In this document: positions 8,719 through 18,846 of the stretch, piece after piece
Layout of the letters: each line of letters begins with the position of its first letter
Numbering within the stretch: position 1 is the first letter of the stretch
Assembly (NCBI RefSeq): GCF_003402535.2
Contig: NZ_AP025170.1
Span: forward strand, 2,976,001 to 3,040,000
Length of the DNA: 64,000 nucleotides
Source of the DNA: Cupriavidus sp. P-10
Lineage (GTDB): Bacteria; Pseudomonadota; Gammaproteobacteria; Burkholderiales; Burkholderiaceae
Direction of reading: 5' to 3'
The notes under the pieces: model-generated
What the model saw: only the letters and a program-made list of their open reading frames with translations
Databases searched by the model: none
What the model was told of the DNA's origin: nothing
Made by a program: the position numbers and the translations under genes

Positions 8719-8851
8719 GGGAAATCGTCAGGGAAAACGGACTGCCGGCATGGCCGGCATATAGCACTAGGATGCATTATCGCGCGCGGCGGGATGGTGG
8801 GCGATGGAGGAGCCCGCCCTTTCCCCGCGGCCCCCTGAGGGACAGCATGCC

Positions 8852-8886
8852 AAAAACAAAACCGGCCACGCTCGCACGTGGCCGGT
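8852..8886 (-). terminator. Rho-independent terminator after dnaJ
   Basis: The 10-base arms 8861-8870 and 8877-8886 (ACCGGCCACG and CGTGGCCGGT) enclose a 6-base loop. On the minus strand the hairpin is followed by TTTGTTTTTG. It sits 20 bases past the dnaJ stop and should end the dnaK-dnaJ transcripts before pabBC. Confidence 0.85.
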
Positions 8887-8905
8887 CTCATGCCGCCAGG
8901 CCAGA

Positions 8906-10051
8906 TCAGCTGAAGAAGCTCTTCACCTTATCCAGCCAGGATTGCTCCTGCGGGCTATGCCGCGAACCGCCCTCGTGCACGGAGCGGTCGAACTGGCGCA
9001 GCAGTTCCCTCTGCGCGTCGGTCAGCTTGACCGGCGTCTCCACGTTCACATGCACGTAGAGATCGCCCGGATAGCCCGAACGCACGCCCTTGATGCCCTT
9101 GCCGCGCAGGCGGAAGGTCTTGCCCGATTGCGTCGCCTCGGGCACCGGGAAGGTAGCCTTGCCGCTCAGCGTCGGCACTTCCAGGTCGCCGCCCAGCGCC
9201 GCGGTGGCGAAGGAGATCGGCATCTGGCAGTGCAGGTCGTCGCCGTCACGCTCGAACATCGGGTGCGGCTTGATGTGGACTTCCACGTACAGGTCGCCCG
9301 GCGGCCCGCCATTGATGCCCGGCTCGCCGTTGCCCGACGAGCGGATGCGCATGCCTTCGTCGATGCCCGCCGGGATCTTCACTTCCAGCGTCTTCTGCGA
9401 CTTCAGCTTGCCCTGGCCGTGGCACTTGGTGCACGGCTTGGGAATGAACTTGCCGCTGCCGTGGCACTTCGGGCAGGTCTGCTGCATGGTGAAGAAGCCC
9501 TGCGACACGCGCACCTGGCCGGCGCCGTGGCAGGTCGGGCAGGTCTCGACGCTGGAGCCTGGCTCCGCGCCCTTGCCGTGGCAGTGGTCGCAGTCGTCCC
9601 AGTGCGGCACGCGGATCTGCGCCTCGTGGCCGTGCGCGGCCTGCTCCAGGCTGATCTCCATGCTGTAGCGCAGGTCGGCGCCACGATAGGCCTGCGGGCC
9701 GCCGCCGCTGCGGCGACCGCCCTGCTGCTGGCCGAAGATGTCGCCAAAGATGTCGCCGAAGGCCTCGGCGAAACCGCCGTAGCCCTGCGCGCCGCCGAAG
9801 CCGCCGGCCATGTTGGGGTCGACGCCGGCGTGGCCATACTGGTCATACGCCGCCTTCTTCTCCGGGTCGGAAAGCATCTCGTAGGCCTCTTTGACCTCCT
9901 TGAATTTTTCCTCGGCGACCTTGCCGTCCTTGCCCTCCGGATTGCGGTCCGGGTGGTACTTCATCGCGAGCTTGCGATAAGCCTTCTTGATCTCGTCGTC
10001 GCTCGCGTTCTTGCCTACCCCGAGCACTTCGTAATAGTCACGTTTTGCCAT
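8906..10051 (-). CDS. dnaJ: Chaperone protein DnaJ (Hsp40)
   Basis: This 381-residue co-chaperone delivers unfolded substrates to DnaK and stimulates its ATPase. The J domain occupies residues 1-70 with the essential HPD at 33-35. A Gly/Phe-rich linker follows, then four CxxCxGxG zinc-binding repeats ([32 protein letters not shown]) and the C-terminal substrate-binding domains. All key residues are present and the length is normal. It lies 171 bases downstream of dnaK on the same strand and ends at a strong terminator, so it is probably transcribed from the dnaK heat-shock promoter. Confidence 0.97.
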   Translation of the reverse strand: MAKRDYYEVLGVGKNASDDEIKKAYRKLAMKYHPDRNPEGKDGKVAEEKFKEVKEAYEMLSDPEKKAAYDQYGHAGVDPNMAGGFGGAQGYGGFAEAFGDIFGDIFGQQQGGRRSGGGPQAYRGADLRYSMEISLEQAAHGHEAQIRVPHWDDCDHCHGKGAEPGSSVETCPTCHGAGQVRVSQGFFTMQQTCPKCHGSGKFIPKPCTKCHGQGKLKSQKTLEVKIPAGIDEGMRIRSSGNGEPGINGGPPGDLYVEVHIKPHPMFERDGDDLHCQMPISFATAALGGDLEVPTLSGKATFPVPEATQSGKTFRLRGKGIKGVRSGYPGDLYVHVNVETPVKLTDAQRELLRQFDRSVHEGGSRHSPQEQSWLDKVKSFFS

Positions 10052-10222
10052 GGTGGCTCAAACCCTTTTGGCCGGCACGCGCATGCGGCGCGACACCGGC
10101 GAATAGCAAAAAAGCCGAGCGAGGCATCCGACGGCGGTTTCCCGCTGGGTCCGATGGCCGCGCCCGGCGTCGGGGCGGGAGCGGTGCCGGCCAGTGCCTG
10201 CACCGCCGCCCGCGTGTCCCGA

Positions 10223-12166
<1,944 letters not shown>

Positions 12167-12222
12167 TATTCTCTCCTCTTGAGCCTTCGCTATCCGCGCG
12201 GCTGCAATTCAACCTGAGGCCG

Positions 12223-12250
12223 AAATGTGGCCGTCCGGGGTCTTTTCAAG
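12223..12250 (-). promoter_or_regulatory. Heat-shock (sigma-32) promoter of dnaK
   Basis: On the minus strand CTTGAA (12245-12250) and CCACATTT (12223-12230) are separated by 14 bases. This matches the sigma-32 consensus CTTGAA-N13-17-CCCCATNT with one mismatch in the -10 element. It sits 56 bases upstream of the dnaK ATG, the expected position. Confidence 0.8.
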
Positions 12251-12263
12251 GGCAGAAGCGGCA

Positions 12264-12286
12264 AATCCGAGTAATTTTCTCGGATT
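12264..12286. repeat. Inverted repeat upstream of the dnaK promoter
   Basis: AATCCGAG (12264-12271) and CTCGGATT (12279-12286) form an 8-base stem with a 7-base AT-rich loop, 13 bases upstream of the -35 element. It could be a weak terminator for the upstream adenosyltransferase gene or a binding site. No clear U-tract follows on the minus strand, so I do not call it a terminator. A second GC-rich hairpin lies at 12310-12340. Confidence 0.5.
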
Positions 12287-12376
12287 CTGCGTTTCCTCAA
12301 GGGCATTTGCGGCCGGGGCTTGAGCCAAAGCCCTCGGCCGACGACAAAAAATGCAGCCTGATCAACTTCCGGCGAA

Positions 12377-12931
12377 TCAGCTTCCCTGCCGGTCGCGCTG
12401 CCACAGCACGTCAGAGCCGCCGCCAGCCCGGTTCAGCACCCGCGCCAGCACGAACATCAGGTCCGACAGCCGGTTCAGGTACTGGCGCGGCGCCTCGTTC
12501 AGCGGCTCGGCCGCGCCCAGCGCCACCAGCGCGCGCTCGGCGCGCCGGCACACGGTGCGGCACACGTGGGCCTGCGCCGCGGCGCGGCTGCCGCCGGGCA
12601 GGATGAATTCGGCCAGCCGCGGCAGGTTGGCGTTGTAGTCGGCCAGCCAGGTGTCGAGCTGCGCCACCTGCCCGGGCTTGAGCAGGGTGTAGCCGGGGAT
12701 GGAAAGCTCGCCGCCCAGGTCGAACAGGTCGTGCTGGATATGCAGCAGCGCGGCGCGCACGTCGTCGGGAAGCGTCTCGGTCAGCAGCACGCCGACATGG
12801 CAGTTCAGCTCGTCGACGTCGCCGATGGCGGCGATGCGCAGGCTGTCCTTGCCGGTGCGGGTGCCGTCGCCCAGGCCGGTGGTGCCGGCGTCGCCGGTGC
12901 GGGTGGCAATCTTGGACAGGCGGTTGCCCAT
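12377..12931 (-). CDS. Cob(I)yrinic acid a,c-diamide adenosyltransferase, PduO type
   Basis: This 184-residue enzyme transfers adenosyl from ATP to cob(I)alamin to make coenzyme B12. The ATP-binding N-terminal motif TRTGDAGTTGLGDG is at residues 10-23, followed by IGDVDELN, a PGGSRAAAQAHVCRTVCRRAER helix region and the C-terminal YLNRLSDLMFVLAR signature. The length and domain are those of stand-alone PduO/MMAB proteins. It is 210 bases upstream of dnaK with regulatory DNA between them, so it is probably a separate unit. A minus-strand GCGCGATAATGCGC tract about 45 bases upstream may contain its -10 element. Confidence 0.93.
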   Translation of the reverse strand: MGNRLSKIATRTGDAGTTGLGDGTRTGKDSLRIAAIGDVDELNCHVGVLLTETLPDDVRAALLHIQHDLFDLGGELSIPGYTLLKPGQVAQLDTWLADYNANLPRLAEFILPGGSRAAAQAHVCRTVCRRAERALVALGAAEPLNEAPRQYLNRLSDLMFVLARVLNRAGGGSDVLWQRDRQGS

Positions 12932-13263
12932 GCCGGTCTCCTCTTGGCTGGTATGCGTGTGGGGGGAAATGGCGCATTATCGCGCCGGAGCGCATGGATC
13001 CGCCATGCGTGCGAGGGTCCGCCGCCCCCCTACTTCGGTGCGGGTCCCGCTTGTGCGACTTCCCTGGGCGCCTTGCCTGTGCGGCTATCGGCCAGCCCGG
13101 CGCCGGCCAAGGGTGCATGAGCCGCCGCGCGGCGTAGAATGCCGTTATTCGCTCATTCGACAACCGGGTCGCGCCCCGCCTGCCTTTCCGGACCACAGGG
13201 CCGGAACGCCAACGCCGGCAACACCGCCGGCAACCTCGCCGCGCCGACCCGCCGGAGACCCGC
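12932..13263. promoter_or_regulatory. Divergent intergenic region, adenosyltransferase / D-lactate dehydrogenase-like gene
   Basis: This 332-base stretch has no convincing gene. On the minus strand GATAAT occurs within 12972-12985 as a possible -10 for the adenosyltransferase. An inverted repeat CGCATGG (12991-12997) / CCATGCG (13003-13009) lies just behind it. On the plus strand TAGAAT at 13135-13140 is a possible -10 for the flavoprotein gene. No clear -35 elements accompany them. Confidence 0.4.
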
Positions 13264-14694
13264 ATGAACCACCCCACGCCGCCCGCCGCGCTCGACCGCC
13301 GTCCCCTGCCGCCCGCCTTCAGCGAAGCGCTCGCGGCGCGCTTCGGCGAGCGCTTCACCACGTCGGCCGGCGTGCGCGAGCACCATGGGCGCGATGAATC
13401 GCCATTTCCGCCGGCCGCGCCGGACGCGGTCGTGTTCGCCCACAGCACCGACGAAGTCGCCGAGGTGGCGCGCCTGTGCAACCATCACGGCGTACCGCTG
13501 ATCCCCTACGGCGCCGGCTCGTCCCTGGAAGGCCACCTGCTGGCCGTGGCCGGCGGCGTCAGCCTCGACCTGTCGCAGATGAACCGCGTGCTGGCGGTGC
13601 AGCCCGAGGACCTGACCGTGACCGTGCAGCCCGGCGTCACGCGCAAGCAGCTGAACCAGGAAATCAAGGACACCGGCCTGTTCTTCCCGATCGACCCGGG
13701 CGCGGATGCATCGCTGGGCGGCATGTGCGCGACGCGCGCCTCCGGGACCAACGCGGTGCGCTACGGCACCATGCGCGAGAACGTGCTGGCGCTGACCGTG
13801 GTGACCGCCGACGGCCGCGTGATCCGCACCGGCACGCACGCGCGCAAGTCATCGGCCGGCTACGACCTGACCCGCCTCTTCATCGGCAGCGAAGGCACGC
13901 TCGGCATCATCACCGAGGTCACGGTGCGGCTCTACCCGCAGCCGGAAGCGATCTCGGCCGCGGTGTGCGCCTTCCCGAGCATGGGCAGCGCGGTGCAGGC
14001 CGTGATCCAGACCATCCAGCTGGGCGTGCCGGTGGCGCGCGTAGAGTTTGTGGATGCGCTGGCGATCCGCGCCATCAACCGCCACGACAACCTGAGGCTG
14101 CCGGAGACGCCGCACCTGTTCTTTGAATTCCACGGCACCGAGGCCGGCGTGCGCGAGCAGGCCGAGTCCGTGCAGCAGATCACCGCCGAGCACGGCGGCG
14201 AGGGCTTCGAGTGGGCCACGCGCCCCGAAGACCGCAGCCGGCTGTGGAACGCGCGCCATACCGCCTACTTTGCGATGCTGCAGCTCAAGCCCGGCTGCAA
14301 GTCGGTCACCACCGACGTGTGCGTGCCGATCTCGCGCCTGGCCGAGTGCGTGACCGAGACCGAGAAGGACCTGAACGCCTCCACCCTGCCCTGCCCGATC
14401 GTCGGCCACGTCGGCGACGGCAATTTCCACGTGGCGATCCTGGTCGACCCGGACAAGCCCGAGGAAATGGCCGAGGCCGAGGCCATCAACCAGCGCATCG
14501 TCGAACGCGCCCTGGCGATGGGCGGCACCTGCACCGGCGAGCACGGCGTGGGGCTGCACAAGCAGCGCTTCCTGGTGAAGGAGCACGGCGAGGATGCGCT
14601 CGACCTGATGCGCGTGATCAAGGATGCGCTCGATCCCAACCATGTCCTCAACCCGGGCAAGATCTTCAGTGCCACGCGCGGCGGCGTGCACTGA
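13264..14694 (+). CDS. FAD-binding oxidoreductase, D-lactate dehydrogenase (cytochrome) type
   Basis: The protein has 476 residues with an N-terminal PCMH-type FAD domain (IPYGAGSSLEGH, then GADASLGGMCATRASGTNA) and a C-terminal FAD-linked oxidase domain containing GHVGDGNFH and GEHGVGLHK. This is the architecture of Dld/GlcD-family 2-hydroxyacid dehydrogenases. It is closest in form to the single-subunit D-lactate:cytochrome c type, which needs no GlcE or GlcF. It is distinct from the GlcD homologue at 16351 and precedes a LysR gene. The exact hydroxyacid substrate is inferred. Confidence 0.88.
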   Translation: MNHPTPPAALDRRPLPPAFSEALAARFGERFTTSAGVREHHGRDESPFPPAAPDAVVFAHSTDEVAEVARLCNHHGVPLIPYGAGSSLEGHLLAVAGGVSLDLSQMNRVLAVQPEDLTVTVQPGVTRKQLNQEIKDTGLFFPIDPGADASLGGMCATRASGTNAVRYGTMRENVLALTVVTADGRVIRTGTHARKSSAGYDLTRLFIGSEGTLGIITEVTVRLYPQPEAISAAVCAFPSMGSAVQAVIQTIQLGVPVARVEFVDALAIRAINRHDNLRLPETPHLFFEFHGTEAGVREQAESVQQITAEHGGEGFEWATRPEDRSRLWNARHTAYFAMLQLKPGCKSVTTDVCVPISRLAECVTETEKDLNASTLPCPIVGHVGDGNFHVAILVDPDKPEEMAEAEAINQRIVERALAMGGTCTGEHGVGLHKQRFLVKEHGEDALDLMRVIKDALDPNHVLNPGKIFSATRGGVH

Positions 14695-14705
14695 ACCGGC
14701 CTGGC

Positions 14706-15596
14706 ATGGCATCCATGTTCAACCGCGTCCCGCCGCTGCACCTGCTGATCGCCTTCGAGGCTGCTGCGCGCCTGGGCAGCTTCGCGCGCGCGGCCGAGGA
14801 GCTGTCGGTCACGCCCAGCGCCGTATCGCACCGCATCAAGAACCTTGAGGAGCTGTGGGGCGAAGACCTGTTCGTGCGCGCCAATGCCGCGCTGCGGCTG
14901 ACCGCGGCCGGCACGCGCTACCTGCGCAACGTGCAGGACGCGCTCAAGTCGCTGAACGAGCTGGCGCGGCCCGAGTACAACAAGCTGCGCACGCGGCTGC
15001 GCGTGGCGATCCCGCCGACCTTCGGGCGCCAGCACCTGGTGCCGCGGCTGCCCGAGTTCGGTGCGCTGTACCCGCATATCGACCTGGAACTGCACCTGGC
15101 GATCCCATTCCTTGACGTCAAGGCCGAGGACACCGATGTCGAGATCCGCTACGGCACCGGCCGCTATCCCGACCTGAAGACCACGAAGCTGCTGGTCGAG
15201 CCGGTGTTCCCGGCATGCGGGCGCGAATACTACGAGCGCGTCAACGGCCGCGCCATCACCAAACCCGAGCACCTGCACGGCCTGGTGCTGCTGCGCAGCC
15301 CGCTGGAGCCGTGGAAGCCGTGGTTCGAGACCGCCGGGCTGGACTGGCCCGAGCCGCAGACCGGGCCCCAGTTCAACGACATCGGCCTGATGCTGGAAGC
15401 GATCGCGTCCAACCAGGGCGTGGCGCTGGTGCGCCAGCGCATGGCGCGGCACTGGCTGTCGCTGGGGCAGATGGTGCGGCTGCTCGATATCGAGTCGGTA
15501 TCGCCGCATGGCTATTACATCGTCGAGCGCGAGCAGGCGCCGCTGAAGCCCGAGGCGCGCTATTTCGTCGACTGGCTGCTGAGCCTGGACTGGTAG
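14706..15596 (+). CDS. LysR-type transcriptional regulator (GcvA-like)
   Basis: This 296-residue regulator has an N-terminal winged helix-turn-helix (residues about 10-65, with SFARAAEELSVTPSAVSHRI) and a periplasmic-binding-like effector domain typical of the GcvA subgroup (VEIRYGTGRYPDL). The frame is open far upstream but overlaps the flavoprotein gene. The ATG at 14706, 11 bases after that stop, fits the family start; the ATG at 14715 is an alternative. Sitting directly after the dehydrogenase on the same strand, it may control that gene or the downstream glycolate genes, but no target site is evident. Confidence 0.9.
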   Translation: MASMFNRVPPLHLLIAFEAAARLGSFARAAEELSVTPSAVSHRIKNLEELWGEDLFVRANAALRLTAAGTRYLRNVQDALKSLNELARPEYNKLRTRLRVAIPPTFGRQHLVPRLPEFGALYPHIDLELHLAIPFLDVKAEDTDVEIRYGTGRYPDLKTTKLLVEPVFPACGREYYERVNGRAITKPEHLHGLVLLRSPLEPWKPWFETAGLDWPEPQTGPQFNDIGLMLEAIASNQGVALVRQRMARHWLSLGQMVRLLDIESVSPHGYYIVEREQAPLKPEARYFVDWLLSLDW

Positions 15597-15608
15597 GAGA
15601 CCGCCCGA

Positions 15609-16133
15609 ATGCAGAACCTGGAGATCCGGCTGCTGACCCCCGCCGATGCCGAGGCCTTCCACGCGTTGCGCCTGCAAGGCCTGGCCGAGACGCCGGAAGC
15701 CTTTGCCGCCAGCCTGGAAGAAGAACAGGACCTGCCGCCCGACGCCGTGGCGCAGCGCCTTGCGCCGAGCAAAGACAAGGTGGTGTTCGGCGCCTTCGAC
15801 GGCACCGCGCTCGCCGGCGTGGTTGGCGTGATGCGTGAGCCGCGGCGCAAGCACTGGCACAAGGCGTCGATCTCCGGCATGTACGTGGCGCCGGGCTGGC
15901 GCGACCGCAAGCTCGGCCGCGCGCTGATGGAGCGCGCGCTGGAGCAGGCCGCCGCCATGGAGGGCGTGCGCCAGGTGCTCCTGTGCGTCAATGCCGGCAG
16001 CGCGGGCGCGGTGCGGCTGTACGAATCGCTCGGCTTCGAGCGCTTCGGGCTGGAGCCGGACGCGTTGTATGTCGCGCCGCACTTCTACGACAAGCTCGAC
16101 ATGGTGCTACGGCTGCCGGCCTCGCCGCGCTGA
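15609..16133 (+). CDS. GNAT family N-acetyltransferase
   Basis: This 174-residue protein has the GNAT acetyl-CoA-binding motif A, ISGMYVAPGWRDRKLGRALM at residues 88-107. It is followed by the motif B tract AGSAGAVRLYESLGFERFG, typical of RimI-like enzymes acting on small molecules or protein N-termini. It begins 12 bases after the LysR gene and is probably co-transcribed with it. The substrate is unknown. Confidence 0.88.
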   Translation: MQNLEIRLLTPADAEAFHALRLQGLAETPEAFAASLEEEQDLPPDAVAQRLAPSKDKVVFGAFDGTALAGVVGVMREPRRKHWHKASISGMYVAPGWRDRKLGRALMERALEQAAAMEGVRQVLLCVNAGSAGAVRLYESLGFERFGLEPDALYVAPHFYDKLDMVLRLPASPR

Positions 16134-16350
16134 GGCGGGGCGCCGCCTTTCCTGCACTCGCCGGCCGGTGCTACGCTGAAAGCGGGGCCGGTGCCTGCCT
16201 GGCCATGATGAGCATTTTTGATCGGCTTGCCATGCGGAATTCACGTGCCTGGTGGTGCCCGGGGCAAGAGGCCTGCGCTATAGTCAGCCGTCCGTCAGCC
16301 GTCCCCACGGCGGGCCGCCCGCCCGGCCCGACCAGAGTCCAGGAGTCGCC

Positions 16351-17871
16351 ATGAATGCCCCGCACGAAGCCCAAACGCTAGCCCCCGCCAGCGCCGGCAC
16401 GCAGGCCACCGCCGAAGGCCGCCGCAGCGCGCTGCTCGCCGGCCTGGCGCAGATCCTGCCCGATGCCGCGCTGCTGTCGAAGCCCGAGGACACCGTGCCC
16501 TACGAGTGCGACGGCCTGGCCGCGTACCGCCAGGTGCCGATGGCCGTGGCGCTGCCCGACACCGAGGAACAGGTCTGCGCCATCCTGCGCCTGTGCCACA
16601 AGCTGGGCGTACCGGTGGTGCCGCGAGGCGCCGGCACCAGCCTGTCCGGCGGCGCCATGCCGATCGCCGAGGGCCTGGTGCTGTCGCTGGCCAAGTTCAA
16701 GCGCATCCTGTCGGTCGACCCGTATTCGCGCACCGCGGTGGTCCAGCCGGGCGTGCGCAACCTGGCCATCTCCGATGCCGCCGCGTCCCACAACCTTTAC
16801 TACGCGCCCGATCCCTCGTCGCAGATCGCCTGCACCATCGGCGGCAATGTCAGCGAAAACTCCGGCGGCGTGCATTGCCTGAAGTACGGCCTGACCGTGC
16901 ACAACGTGCTGCGCGTGCGCGCCGTGACCATGGAAGGCGAGGTGGTGGTGTTCGGCTCGGATGCGCCCGATTCGCCCGGCCTGGACCTGCTGGCGGTACT
17001 GATCGGCTCCGAAGGCATGCTGGCCGTGGTCACCGAAGTCACCGTGCGGCTGATCCCCAAGCCGCAGCTGGCGCAGGTGATCATGGCGTGCTTCGACGAC
17101 GTCGAGAAAGGCGGCAATGCGGTCGCAGACGTGATTGCCGCCGGCATCATCCCCGCCGGGCTGGAGATGATGGACAAGCCCGCCACCGCCGCGGTGGAAG
17201 AGTTCGTGCACGCCGGCTATGACCTCGATGCCGCCGCCATCCTGCTGTGCGAATCCGATGGCACGCCCGAAGAAGTGGCGGAAGAAATCGAACGCATGAG
17301 CGCGGTGCTGAAGGCGTCGGGCTGCACCCGCATCGTGGTCTCGCAGAACGAAGCCGAGCGCCTGCGCTTCTGGAGCGGCCGCAAGAACGCCTTTCCGGCC
17401 GCGGGCCGCATCTCGCCGGACTATTACTGCATGGACGGCACCATCCCGCGCAAGCATATCGGCACGCTGCTGCGGCGCATCGAAGAGATGGAGCGCAAGT
17501 ACCGCTTGCGCTGCATCAACGTGTTCCATGCCGGCGACGGCAACATGCACCCGCTGATCCTGTTCGATGGCTCGGACCAGGACGAATGGCACCGTGCCGA
17601 GCTGTTCGGCTCGGACATCCTGGAAGCGTGCGTCGAGCTGGGCGGCACCGTCACCGGCGAACACGGCGTGGGCGTGGAGAAGCTCAACTCGATGTGCGTG
17701 CAGTTCTCGCCCAGCGAACGCGAGGCGTTCTTCGGCGTCAAGGCGGCCTTCGATCCGGCGCGGCTGCTGAACCCGGACAAGGCCATCCCCACGCTGGCGC
17801 GCTGCGCGGAATACGGCAAGATGCACGTCAGGAAGGGACTGCTGCCGCATCCGGACCTGCCGCGCTTCTGA
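16351..17871 (+). CDS. glcD: Glycolate oxidase FAD subunit GlcD
   Basis: This 506-residue flavoprotein subunit oxidises glycolate to glyoxylate at the inner membrane together with GlcE and GlcF. The PCMH FAD domain shows VPRGAGTSLSGGA and DPSSQIACTIGGNVSENSGG; the C-terminal domain shows NVFHAGDGNMHP and GEHGVGVEK. I chose the ATG at 16351 over the longer open frame because it has an AGGAG five bases upstream and gives a standard GlcD length. glcE and glcF follow on the same strand but are separated from it by an ion-channel gene. A LysR regulator lies upstream. Confidence 0.95.
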   Translation: MNAPHEAQTLAPASAGTQATAEGRRSALLAGLAQILPDAALLSKPEDTVPYECDGLAAYRQVPMAVALPDTEEQVCAILRLCHKLGVPVVPRGAGTSLSGGAMPIAEGLVLSLAKFKRILSVDPYSRTAVVQPGVRNLAISDAAASHNLYYAPDPSSQIACTIGGNVSENSGGVHCLKYGLTVHNVLRVRAVTMEGEVVVFGSDAPDSPGLDLLAVLIGSEGMLAVVTEVTVRLIPKPQLAQVIMACFDDVEKGGNAVADVIAAGIIPAGLEMMDKPATAAVEEFVHAGYDLDAAAILLCESDGTPEEVAEEIERMSAVLKASGCTRIVVSQNEAERLRFWSGRKNAFPAAGRISPDYYCMDGTIPRKHIGTLLRRIEEMERKYRLRCINVFHAGDGNMHPLILFDGSDQDEWHRAELFGSDILEACVELGGTVTGEHGVGVEKLNSMCVQFSPSEREAFFGVKAAFDPARLLNPDKAIPTLARCAEYGKMHVRKGLLPHPDLPRF

Positions 17872-17881
17872 AGCCCGCGCC

Positions 17882-18808
17882 ATGGCCAACGAACGCCGAC
17901 GCCAGCATCAGGAAGCGGTGGTCCGCCAGCGCCTGGGCCAGCCCGAAACCGGCTGGCGCCAGCGCTGGTACACCATCATCTTCGAGGCCGACACCCGCCA
18001 GGGGCGCATTTTCGACGTCGCGCTGCTGATCGCCATCGTCGCCAGCGTAATGGTGGTGATGCTCGACAGCCTGCCCGCCGTCCATGACCGGCTCGGCACG
18101 CTGTTCACTGTGCTGGAGTGGGGCTTCACGCTGATCTTCACGGCCGAGTACGTGATGCGCGTCCTGGTGGTGCGCAGGCCGTGGCGTTATGTCTTCAGCT
18201 TCTACGGGATCATCGACTTCATCTCGATCATGCCGACGTGGCTGGCGTTCTTCGTGCCGGAGCTGCACTTCCTGATCGACGTGCGCCTGCTGCGGCTGCT
18301 GCGCGTGTTCCGGATCCTGAAGCTGACAGTGTATTTCGAGGAAGCGGAGATCCTGTACAACGCGCTGATCAACAGCCGGCGCAAGATCTTCGTGTTCCTC
18401 GGCGCGGTGTTCATCATCACCGTGATCCTGGGCACGGTGATGTACGTGGTCGAAGGCCCCGAGCACGGTTTCCACAGCATTCCGCTCGCCATGTACTGGG
18501 CAGTGGTGACGCTGACCACCACGGGCTTCGGCGACATGGTGCCGAAGACGCCGCTGGGCCAGTTCATCACCTCGCTGACGATCCTGCTGGGCTACGGCAT
18601 CATCGCCTTCCCCACCGGCATCGTCGGCGCCGAGCTGGCCGCGAGCATCCTGAAGAAGCCGCTGACCACGCGCACCTGTACCCATTGCCTGACCGAGGGC
18701 CACGAGCCCGACGCGAAGTACTGCAAGCACTGCGGCAGCTCGCTGCCGGCATACCAGAACGACAGGCCTGAAGTCCCCGGCGGCCGCGACGGCCCGACCG
18801 GAACCTGA
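17882..18808 (+). CDS. Voltage-gated-type ion transporter with C-terminal zinc ribbon
   Basis: This 308-residue six-helix channel of the voltage-gated cation family has an arginine-rich S4 helix at about 135-148 and a pore loop with the selectivity filter TTTGFGD at 212-218, consistent with potassium selectivity. The C-terminal cytoplasmic tail carries a CxxC-x11-CxxC zinc-ribbon pattern (Cys266, Cys269, Cys281, Cys284), an uncommon addition. The gene starts 10 bases after glcD and ends 38 bases before glcE, so it sits inside the glycolate oxidase operon. Whether it has any link to glycolate metabolism is unknown. Confidence 0.88.
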   Translation: MANERRRQHQEAVVRQRLGQPETGWRQRWYTIIFEADTRQGRIFDVALLIAIVASVMVVMLDSLPAVHDRLGTLFTVLEWGFTLIFTAEYVMRVLVVRRPWRYVFSFYGIIDFISIMPTWLAFFVPELHFLIDVRLLRLLRVFRILKLTVYFEEAEILYNALINSRRKIFVFLGAVFIITVILGTVMYVVEGPEHGFHSIPLAMYWAVVTLTTTGFGDMVPKTPLGQFITSLTILLGYGIIAFPTGIVGAELAASILKKPLTTRTCTHCLTEGHEPDAKYCKHCGSSLPAYQNDRPEVPGGRDGPTGT

Positions 18809-18846
18809 GCCGCGCCAGAACAACATCCTCCTCACCACCCACGCAT

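Noticed and set aside
12310..12340. GC-rich hairpin as a terminator for the adenosyltransferase gene
   Set aside because: The T-rich run lies before, not after, the hairpin in the direction of transcription.
14211..14705. Extended N-terminus of the LysR gene
   Set aside because: The added region overlaps the flavoprotein gene in another frame and does not resemble any LysR protein.
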